Positions 56,801 to 64,000 of a DNA stretch of 64,000 nt are shown in pieces (the first letter of the stretch is position 1; each line of letters begins with the position of its first letter). The stretch covers positions 6,383,118 to 6,447,117 of the forward strand of contig OY997381.1 in the NCBI GenBank assembly GCA_963921505.1. Direction: 5' to 3'. The notes under the pieces were generated by a model that was given only the letters and a program-made list of their open reading frames with translations, searched no databases and was not told the origin of the DNA. Position numbers and translations under genes: made by a program. The DNA comes from Phakellia ventilabrum (lineage: Eukaryota > Porifera > Demospongiae > Axinellida > Axinellidae).

Positions 56801-59800
56801 GACATTCCAAACACAAGCTGTTCACCATGCACACTAACTCTATCTATTGACTAAACAGAATGAAGTGACCAAAGCCATTTCTGTGACTTTGCAAATACTA
56901 TAGTATAGGCCCACATGCACAGAGTGCAATATGTATATTGCATCAGGCATATATTATACATATTGCACTCTACATTTGAGTGCAGGTTTTCTGCACTGTC
57001 TGTGGCTTTAATAACCATGCTCACCATGGTACAAACATGTATATACCATGCTATAAGCGAGTTGCTATCTGTTAATCTTAATTCATGCAAGTGCAATAAC
57101 CACTTAGGACTTTACAACTAATGGTCATGTTGCTGAGTAGTGTGTATGTTATTGAGTAATTATTGTGTTGCATAGACAAAGAACAAGACTGATATTTCAT
57201 GTTTTTTATATATATCATTCAGCTGAAAGTACTCAGCAACAGGTCAGTCTAAATTAAATGCAGTCGTAGAATGGATCAGCTTGGCTAGACAGTCTCATCA
57301 TGTACAGCTTCCAGCGAAAGTGCTGACGCAGCAATTTTGTAGTGCACTTCCAATTAGCGATCAGAACTTGCCAAAACATAATTATCATTGTTACCTGCCA
57401 CTCTTTCACCGTCTAGGCATCACAAAACAAATCTAGCTTGACGTACCTTGGCCAATTGAGCCTGCAAATTCCAGTAGCTTCCTCTGCACTCGTGGCTATA
57501 GTAACGGAATGATGTAACTTAGCGCATGTGATAATTGCGGGCGAACACACATACAGACAGACGCAAAAAACGTAAAGCAATCTTAGTACCAGCCGGACGC
57601 GCTTTGGGCTGGTAAAAAGTGGTAGGTAGCAATTATACTTCTTTTTTGGCAAGTGCACTAACTAACTGAAGTGCACTACGAAATTGCCAAGTCAACACTT
57701 TCACTGGCAGCTGTGTAAGATGAGACAAGCTGATCTATTCACGGTTGCATTTACCTTCGATTAACCTGTTGCTGAGTACAACCTGGATGATTTATGTGAA
57801 AATACCCAGCTGGTTTTTAGATATGAGATATCAACCTTGTTTTGTTACGGTGATGCATTTTCAACCTAATTCTGAATTCATGATAATATTGTGAATGAAT
57901 ATATATTTTTATGTTTTATATGTATAACGCAGTTGTTAGTTTATAAACTAGACAAACTTTATAGCTGCTTATCAACCGATACATGTACCATAGTAAACCT
58001 TGTTAGTGTGATTACTCTCGATTATAGGAACATTGTCAATCTATTATATGTTGTTTAGGTATTTGTTTATGATGGAAGTGTTCCCTGCTTCTCTGGCCAA
58101 CATCTCATTCTGGCTATTCCTTCTATCATGCTCATGGTAGTAGTGGGGATTGCTCCTTTTATTATTGTGTTAATCAGCTTTAAGAGATTCAAGGTGAGTT
58201 ACTTGATTGTTGAACTGTATCTTTTGTCTGATTAATTACTGTACTTAACCCTTTAACACCGGCCGCGCACGCAATATCAGCATTTCAGGTTTCTGTGGTG
58301 GACTATTTTCTAAACTTCACACCATTATCTCATGAAAGTGTTTAAAATATCACACTATTATCTCATGAAAGTGTTTAAAATATTGCACGTAGCCATGCAA
58401 TATGCATTCTATAGTCAGTTATTTGACATTAAAATTTAGCCTTTTCACCTGTAGAGGACTACGCCCTTCACAGATGTGATTACTAAAGGGATTAAGACCA
58501 AGTATCGCTGGTGGAGTGGGTTTGATGTCGGACGGAGACTCCTCTTCATCTTGGTGGTCCTCATTTTTGGCATTGTTTCACCACAATATGAGCAGGTAGA
58601 TTAAAGGCTATAGATTTGCAGGGATTCTTCAAAAAGCGCCTTGAACAAACTCAACCGCAGCCTCCAGACAATGAGCAGAAGTCAAAAGGACCTGTTAGCT
58701 GACTGTCAAGTACTAAGTACTGTGCATAATCTGTGTGTTGTAAGTTTCTTGTAAGCTATATATTGTATAGTATCTAATTATTCACCACACTCCACTTTTC
58801 CAGGAATGGTTTCCTCTTACAATTTGTAATCCATTTTCTAAAACAATATTTGCCATACCTAGTATAAAGTATGTGAGATAGCATGACATTTGTGATAGGA
58901 AATTACTGTTATAATACAAATGTATGTAGACAATAGATAATTATTGCAATTAAGTATTTAAGTGTCGACTCGGCAGCCATTGTTTCTTATGGACTTCATT
59001 ATTGCATGTATTCACTTATTTCTGCTAGAAGCTAATGAGGCAGGAGCATGCACATTAGTATTACACGTGTGTCAGCCTTGTACATACAGTGAATGGTGAG
59101 GAACATGCAGGCTGTAGTCTGTTGTGTGTAATGTCAGCTTATGTAGCTACAATTGTATTGTCTGCCTGCATGCCACTATATGTCGTTCATGTTGACTCAG
59201 AAGTCTCAAACTGGTTAGAACGTGGTGCAGATTATGCACAGTATAGTACTGAGTACTTGACAGGTCCTTTTGCCTTCTGCTCATTGTCTGGAGGCTGTGG
59301 TTGAGTTTGTTCAAGGCGCTTTTTGAAGAATCCCTGCAAATCTTTTTATGTAGTCAAATCCCATGTAGAAATTATATTGTCATTTTATTTTACAGCTTGC
59401 CCTCTGCTTTTCATCGATGATTGTTTTGGCTGTTCTGTGCATTGCCAAACCGTATGAGAAATATTACGAGAATGTGATTGAAGGGCTGATCCTCTTCGAT
59501 CTGCTGCTGATATCATTTCTATTCTTAAATGAGGGGATAAACAGAAGATTGCCTTCACGCTACATTTACTTCTCCATATGTTCGCTTCTGATCCCATTTG
59601 TCTATGCAGTGGTTAACATCTGCATCAGGATTTCAGTGAAAATATGGTAGGCAATGTTTGTTAATAGGGATTGATGTTGCCAAAAGGCAACATTGGGTGT
59701 TAAAGGGTTAATTAATGTTTAACATGGTTGTATATGTACATAAGGCTAGACGAAGTCATATATCATCCAGCAGTTACGAAAAAACGATGCTCGTGCGCAG

Positions 59801-60649
59801 GCGCTCTTCATTGTTCACTATTGCAGGGTGAAATGACAGACAGCTACTACATGGAACACTTGTATCACTCCAATATACAGTTCAAAAGCAGTTAGAAATT
59901 CTCCGGCACTTTTTAGTTAGGTATACAAGCCCAAGGGATGATATTGAGTTCATGACAGAAACATAGCAATGTAGCCACCCATAGTATAGACTAGTGTAGG
60001 AATGCTCAAATTGCAGATTGAACCAACATGCATGTGGGAATAGCCTGGTCTAACATAGTGTGATCATAAATAATAAACACAATTATAAGGCATCAGTATT
60101 GGTAGCAAAGCTATTGGTTGCACATCAGGAATAAAGCATGCAGGAGGAAAGCTATCCTCTCAAATTAAGTTCATGTTTACTTATGACGAAACAATAAGCC
60201 AAAGGCTACATAAGTAAGATGCAAAGGATTTCTATTTCTCTCTGTACACAGAATACATAGCTACATATGGATTCCATCTAGCTGCATCACAGTGATACAA
60301 TAATAACAGCATTTAATTACTAATATTGTATAGTAAGACAGTAGTTACATACATGACTATTTCAATTGAGGTGTGACAGATCAGGTTGGAAAGAGGGCTG
60401 TTGTTTGTGCTATGTAGTTTTCAGTGCGAAGTACATTTATTCCGTATTAACTATCTACTTCTTTTTTGTAGGAAACAATACAAATCAATACAGACCGGTA
60501 CCTGGAAGTTACCTGATGTTAATATCTCAGATATGATTGAAATATCCTATGATTCTAACAGGTGGTCAGAAAGCTATCATGAGGGGCACATCCCTTTAAA
60601 TGACTTTACACAGTTGAGAGAAGAGCTCCTAGAAGATCTAGATAACTGA
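47895..60649 (+). CDS. Beta-helix / multi-pass membrane protein (gene C1), with one in-frame TGA
   Basis: Eighteen predicted exons: 47895-48370, 49113-49877, 50226-50442, 50651-50839, 51450-51616, 51681-51780, 52814-52924, 53197-53385, 53752-53895, 54178-54445, 54772-54860, 54944-54991, 55666-55808, 56476-56635, 58059-58193, 58455-58595, 59396-59646, 60472-60649; phases agree throughout, 1257 codons with stop. Signal peptide (MNLSTIVLAVAFGLLFLEWV), then a right-handed beta-helix with recurring GG-hydrophobic words (GGSLTLYN, GGAMIIRI, GGSIYIPI, GGAIAIDVF, GGALFVRY, GGAAIYVS), then a Cys-rich part (CLYMFDSPDEQCANNRTGYLCGKCPEGYG split over exon 10), then eight or nine hydrophobic helices (AVGLAIICVVMVALSAVVLV through YIYFSICSLLIPFVYAVVNI) and a short tail. 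Looks like a surface receptor; ligand unknown. Exon 9 has TGA at 53,785-53,787, so this copy may be a recent pseudogene. Confidence 0.8.
48725..48851 (+). pseudogene. Exon-like segment in intron 1 of C1
   Basis: After an acag acceptor-like site it reads LEYDCPPSFNCVLSRPILKG then VSLGASKVSFGT, and ends in TGA. The homologous stretch in C3 (63,385-63,595) is open for 70 codons up to a gtaaac donor-like site. Skipping it keeps the main frame; including it does not. Perhaps a relic exon or alternative end. Confidence 0.35.
49963..50165. repeat. GTAT microsatellite in intron 2 of C1
   Basis: Long interrupted (GTAT)n array with tgcatg words. It makes spurious long open frames on both strands. Confidence 0.95.
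54586..54676 (+). repeat. Duplicated intron segment (source or copy) in C1 intron 10
   Basis: ataaacatactagagaaaag, ctgtaattacttgcatttta and gatattttagtagcatgcat recur almost unchanged at 55,090-55,183 in intron 12. Confidence 0.85.
55090..55183 (+). repeat. Duplicated intron segment in C1 intron 12
   Basis: Copy of 54,586-54,676. It is bracketed by two similar words (tcgaacaaatttttttcttg at 55,046 and tcgaacaaatttttattgct at 55,187), as if local sequence was duplicated on insertion. Confidence 0.8.
55438..55498. repeat. Hairpin in intron 12 of C1
   Basis: Perfect 12-bp inverted repeat atgaggtatcta / tagatacctcat with a loop of about 37 bases. Confidence 0.6.
57182..57842. repeat. Foldback element with about 190-bp inverted arms, in intron 14 of C1
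   Basis: Left arm (gactgatatttcatg, actcagcaacaggtc, agcttccagcgaaagtgctg, tgtagtgcacttc) is the reverse complement of the right arm (gaagtgcactacgaaatt, acactttcactgg, cctgttgctgagtaca, atatgagatatcaac). The middle holds an unrelated 270-bp part. Related pieces lie at 46,076-46,290 and 2860-3545. No coding sequence. Confidence 0.75.
58613..59345. mobile_element. TIR element with about 125-bp arms, in intron 16 of C1
   Basis: AGATTTGCAGGGATTCTTCA at 58,613 is mirrored at 59,326-59,345; the arms stay over 90% identical through aaagcgccttgaacaaactc, gcctccagacaatgagcag and ggacctgt, to gtgcataatctg. The interior has no transposase. Target duplication not clear. Confidence 0.75.
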
Positions 60650-60978
60650 ATTGTTTGATACTGGTGTGAATTTGTGAATTAGCTAGTCTAGAATGCCTTG
60701 CACACTCTGGTTAACTTTTCTTTTGTGTACTTGAATAATGTACATCCCATGTGTCATTGTGATGACATCGCACCAAGTGGTTTATTGGTTTACAGCTATA
60801 CGGTGCTTGTATATCATTGTATATGCTGCTAGCTTTATGAAAATTCGAATTTTCCTCGACCAAGCCACCATACAGTGTATGTGAGAATTTTTTCATGTTC
60901 AAAATGCTTATTCCAGCCTGTTGGTAGCTATGCATTATATTATCCTGAGGAGCTGGCAGCTAAGAACATTAACAAACC

Positions 60979-61122
60979 TTTTACCATTGTGATGTAGTAG
61001 TGGGGTGTAAAAGTGCCGAGAACAAGAATTATAATATTCTCATACAAGAAAACCATATTATCTTGTATTTTGCCATTTGGTGCACACTTTTACCCCTCAT
61101 TATCTACATCACACTGGTAAAG
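60979..61122. mobile_element. 144-bp palindromic MITE
   Basis: Ends TTTACCATTGTGATGTAG and (reverse) TTTACCAGTGTGATGTAG, then gggg-taaaagtg on both sides; nearly the whole element folds on itself. No flanking duplication recognised. Confidence 0.7.
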
Positions 61123-61817
61123 TCCTAATTACTTACACTGATATACCCTGTGCCCTTTAATAGTTAAAGTACATGTATATAGAATTTAATTTAGCGAATG
61201 TGGTATATCCATGACATGCTGACAACTACAGTGTTATGCCCCATGCTCTTACCTATTATAATAATAGCTAGTAAGCCTATAAGGAAATTTTCCTGCATGC
61301 AGCTATTTAAGTAAGCATGAAAATTCCAATGTGTATAACACATTACGTATAGCTATGTGGAACTACCATTCCAGATCATGGCCAAAAAGTCAGTACGTTC
61401 TTATAAGTTATTTATACTACAACTCATTATTTTCTTACTAGTAAAAGTGAGTATTATAACTCCTCAGATTCTAGTTCTTCAGGACATGTATACATATACC
61501 AAATACTAATTAAGTATAATTGCATGACAGCAAGTAAAATATAGCAGTAACATGCACGGTTATTTACTGTAATATCATCAGACTTATAAGAACAGAAATT
61601 ATGCAACTGCTGAGTGTACTGAAGCTTTAAGGCTACAGCTATACTGTAGGGGGAGCCCAAATGCGCTAGGTATTGATTACGAATTAACACTAGGCCACTC
61701 TTCAAAATACGAATTATAAAATATAATGTATCACTCATGCTTGCCGCTCAGCCTCAGAAATGTCTCTTCACTGCACAGTATATACCAACGCTATATATAT
61801 ATACGGTATATGAAGCT

Positions 61818-61838
61818 GTTACGTCATGATGACGTAAC
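61818..61838. repeat. Near-palindrome with two ACGTCA/TGACGT half sites
   Basis: The 21-bp word gttacgtcat/gatgacgtaac is self-complementary apart from its centre. It is about 220 bp upstream of the C2 start. Confidence 0.6.
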
Positions 61839-61878
61839 GCATTCTGGTGCATAGACGGACTGCACTGATGCAGTACAA

Positions 61879-61910
61879 ACTTCTATCTCTATATATATAG
61901 AGATAGAAGT
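61879..61910. repeat. Perfect 32-bp palindrome
   Basis: acttctatctctatat followed directly by its reverse complement atatagagatagaagt; no loop. Such perfect palindromes are unstable, so it is probably young. Confidence 0.9.
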
Positions 61911-61930
61911 ATATATCTCGCGTTGTTACA

Positions 61931-61938
61931 TGACGTCA
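61931..61938. promoter_or_regulatory. TGACGTCA site upstream of C2
   Basis: 129 bp before the C2 ATG at 62,060; the same 8-mer lies upstream of C1 and C3. Confidence 0.45.
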
Positions 61939-62059
61939 TCATTACGTCATGCGACGCCCAGCTATTGCGGCACGTAATTTCCGTGACTGCTTGCGTGGCA
62001 CGAGACTAATTACTGCCTGGTGATCAGTACAGCAATATACTGTTTTCGATTTTGTGAAA

Positions 62060-62203
62060 ATGAATTTAAATACTATAGCACTAGCAGTAGCTTTCAGGCT
62101 ACTGTTCCTGGAATGGGTAGTGTCTGAAGTCGAGTCTCTGTTGTTGGTCACACAACACGATACTTGGCAATGAACGGTACAGACTCTCTATGCCTTACCG
62201 ACT
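62060..62203 (+). pseudogene. Truncated first-exon copy of the beta-helix gene (C2)
   Basis: Starts MNLNTIALAVAFRLLFLEWV like C1 and C3, but has 5 extra bases (tcgag) at about 62,131, shifting the frame after the signal peptide, and homology stops at about 62,200 (ctctatgccttaccgac, then unrelated sequence). A dead partial duplicate between C1 and C3. Confidence 0.85.
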
Positions 62204-62333
62204 TTTTGAGGCTTAAATGCACTAGATTTGTTGAGAATAGTAGGTAGTAAACTTGGGAATAATCTGCAAAACAGAGGTAAATTTCAGGGAATAATTTCCT
62301 CAGGTCTATTCGTATAAAATCCATTTACCTACG
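62204..62333. other. Spacer between C2 fragment and C3 promoter
   Basis: No gene or repeat recognised. Confidence 0.3.
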
Positions 62334-62341
62334 TGACGTCA
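62334..62341. promoter_or_regulatory. TGACGTCA site upstream of C3
   Basis: 149 bp before the C3 ATG at 62,483. Closer in, the segment tagtcgaattgctgcagag and tttgatcgcgagattcgag is nearly identical to that upstream of C1. Confidence 0.5.
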
Positions 62342-62482
62342 TCTTGCGTTTGCCACGCCCATTGCAGCGTATATTATAGTCATAGATAGTCATATGATAT
62401 ACCGGGTATATAGTCGAATTGCTGCAGAGTTTTGATCGCGAGATTCGAGTATAGCTACAGTGCAGTGATCGATTTTGTGAAA

Positions 62483-64000
62483 ATGAACTTAAGTTCTATA
62501 GTACTAGCAGTAGCTTTCAGGCTACTGTTCCTGGAATGGGTAGTGTCTGAAGTCTCTGTTGTTGGTCACACAACGCGATACTTGGCAATGAACGGTACAG
62601 ACTCTCTGTGCCTTACCGATTCGACGGGTCAGACTCCCTGCCAAACACTAAGGCGTGCTCTCAGCAATGCAACATTCAACATGGAACTTCTTGTCTATCC
62701 TGGAACATACGAGTACGGTAGTGAGAGAATTAAAGTTGATTATTTTCAAAATTTAACCATAAGAAAGTTTCCAATGTCGAGTGAAAGTGTTGTTTTTCAG
62801 TGCTCAAGCACCAGTGAGACTAAATTTAATGATTTGGCTTTCTATGGTGGACAAAACCTCACCATTTATGGGATTACGGTTAGACAGTGTGGTACAATAT
62901 CAACTGGACTCTTCATAGGTCGTACTGATGGAGTGCTCATCTCCGATTGCACTTTCATGTGAGTTGAAGGATCCACATCACAGTAGCTACAGAAATTTGG
63001 CTAGTAATTATGCATACAACGTTTTCTTTAATGTCTGACTGTTAGTACCATGCTGGCAATCCAATATACCTATGAATGCACGGCTGCATACCGTCTACCC
63101 CCTAAACTAAAATAGTTCTTTACGTCAGTGTGGACTAGAAGGAAATTGTTTTTCAACATCCACTACAATTAAAATACCTATTATGGTAATGTAGCAATTC
63201 CGTCACATAGTATAGTGTAAACTTACTATTGTGCTGAATCAACCAGACTTTCTATTTATGATATAGTGAAACCAGTAGTCAGTTCTCATTGATACTAATA
63301 TTGCTAAGCTGTTAAGTTGTAGTTTAGGGTACTTCTACACTATACATGTGTCAAGCAACAGTATCTTCATATACTCACATACAGGCTCGAATATGACTGT
63401 CCACCTTCATTTAACTGTGTTCTCAGTAGGCCTATACTGAAGGGCATTGTGTCACTTGGGGCCTCTAATGTGTCCTTTGGGACTTGCCCAGAAACAGTAC
63501 CCTTTGCATTTAGCATCCACTTGAGAACAATGTGCCAACAGAAGATTAATGAATTAGTGTCTGGCTTAGAAGTGACAGGACTGACAGTACTAGGGGTAAA
63601 CTACTTTTAATTCCAATTATATACTGGCACAATAGCTAACGAGGACCCTGGAGTTTGTCTCAAGACCGGGTTTCTAGAATACAGGGAGTGCATAGCAGTG
63701 TTCTTACCAAGATTTGTAAGCCAAAGGATGTAATTATTATTTTTGACCATTATCCTTATAATTCTCTCTGTCTGCAGTGAAAATACAGGAGGTAGTTTAA
63801 CACTTTACAACAGTAAAAATGCTGTGGTTACAAGCTGCATCTTCTCTGATAACATTGGAATGCGACCTGATCGTACAGCTAACGAAACAACATTTAATTT
63901 TGTATCACATTCGTCTGGAGGATTGGCTATTATTTTATTTTCCTTTTCTTCTAATGGCAACATTACTGTGTCACATTGCCAATTTGTCAATAACAAAGCT
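62483..64000 (+). CDS. Beta-helix / multi-pass membrane protein, 5' part (gene C3)
   Basis: Exon 1 (62483-62958) and start of exon 2 (63778, open to the window end) match C1 at about 95%: signal peptide MNLSSIVLAVAFRLLFLEWV, then SVVGHTTRYLAMNGTDSLCL, PCQTLRRALSNATFN and beta-helix rungs (LAFYGGQNLTIYGI, ENTGGSLTLYNSKNAVVTS). Splice phase 2 is the same as in C1. The intron is also conserved, which points to a recent tandem duplication. The C-terminal membrane part is outside the window. In contrast to C2 the visible frame is intact. Confidence 0.8.
63385..63595 (+). other. Open exon-like segment in intron 1 of C3
   Basis: 70 open codons between acag and gtaaac (LEYDCPPSFNCVLSRPILKG, SFGTCPETVPFAF, INELVSGLEVTGLTVLG). 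Its phase does not fit exon 2 (reading through gives an immediate TGA), so use as an ordinary cassette exon is unlikely. See the degraded equivalent at 48,725-48,851. Confidence 0.35.

Larger units (their letters stand above)
60650..62059. other. Intergenic region between C1 and the partial copy C2
   Basis: Contains the 144-bp MITE, the palindromes near 61.8-61.9 kb, and otherwise AT-rich sequence without genes. Confidence 0.45.

Noticed and set aside
1-64000. CRISPR arrays, operons, bacterial features
   Set aside because: Regular spacer arrays are absent and the genes are spliced; the window is animal nuclear DNA.
1-64000. LTR retroelements or other virus-like elements
   Set aside because: No long terminal direct repeats, protease, integrase, capsid or envelope-like frames were recognised; the retroelement material is LINE-type or unclassified reverse transcriptase relic.

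Overview
The window looks like animal nuclear DNA from a demosponge; Amphimedon queenslandica or a close relative is my best guess (inference from gene families; no database search was possible). Evidence: short phase-consistent GT-AG introns, a standard animal sphingosine-1-phosphate lyase, secreted VWA/Calx-beta/ITIH-type proteins, and a beta-helix plus multi-pass membrane protein family of a kind I associate with sponges. Noncoding DNA is AT-rich and full of small transposons, foldback repeats and relics.

Layout. (1) 1-17.8 kb: tail of one inter-alpha-trypsin-inhibitor-heavy-chain-like gene (1-2136) and a complete paralogue (9363-17806, 9 exons, about 875 aa: signal peptide, Cys-rich region, VWA, Calx-beta, ITIH C-terminal domain), in tandem. 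A LINE tail sits in an intron of the second copy only. (2) 18.4-34.7 kb: three copies of a type II membrane, glycosyltransferase-like gene (one pseudogene, two intact single-exon genes) mixed with SAM-methyltransferase copies (one pseudogene, one intact, one shredded relic) arranged partly as a large inverted duplication. A 5'-truncated LINE with a 534-codon open reading frame from its first ATG lies inside the methyltransferase relic. (3) 34.7-38.9 kb: gene-poor; contains a 700-bp hAT-like element with an exact 8-bp target duplication and a 622-bp TIR element with a 9-bp target duplication that carries a RecQ helicase fragment. (4) 38,990-46,944: sphingosine-1-phosphate lyase, 11 exons, about 553 aa, including one GC-AG intron. 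(5) 47.9-64 kb: a tandem family of beta-helix/multi-pass membrane proteins: one 18-exon copy (47,895-60,649, about 1256 codons with one in-frame TGA), one truncated first-exon copy, and the start of a third that leaves the window.

The main functional themes are secreted or surface proteins, which may meet the outside world or the matrix, and sphingolipid breakdown. The most unusual material is in the mobile elements: a family with TIRs starting TAGCCT and 9-bp target duplications, one member carrying a helicase fragment, and two unrelated TIR elements sharing the same coding-like segment. The three beta-helix copies each have a TGACGTCA site 130-170 bp upstream of the start codon. All splice sites were placed by eye from the sequence and are predictions.
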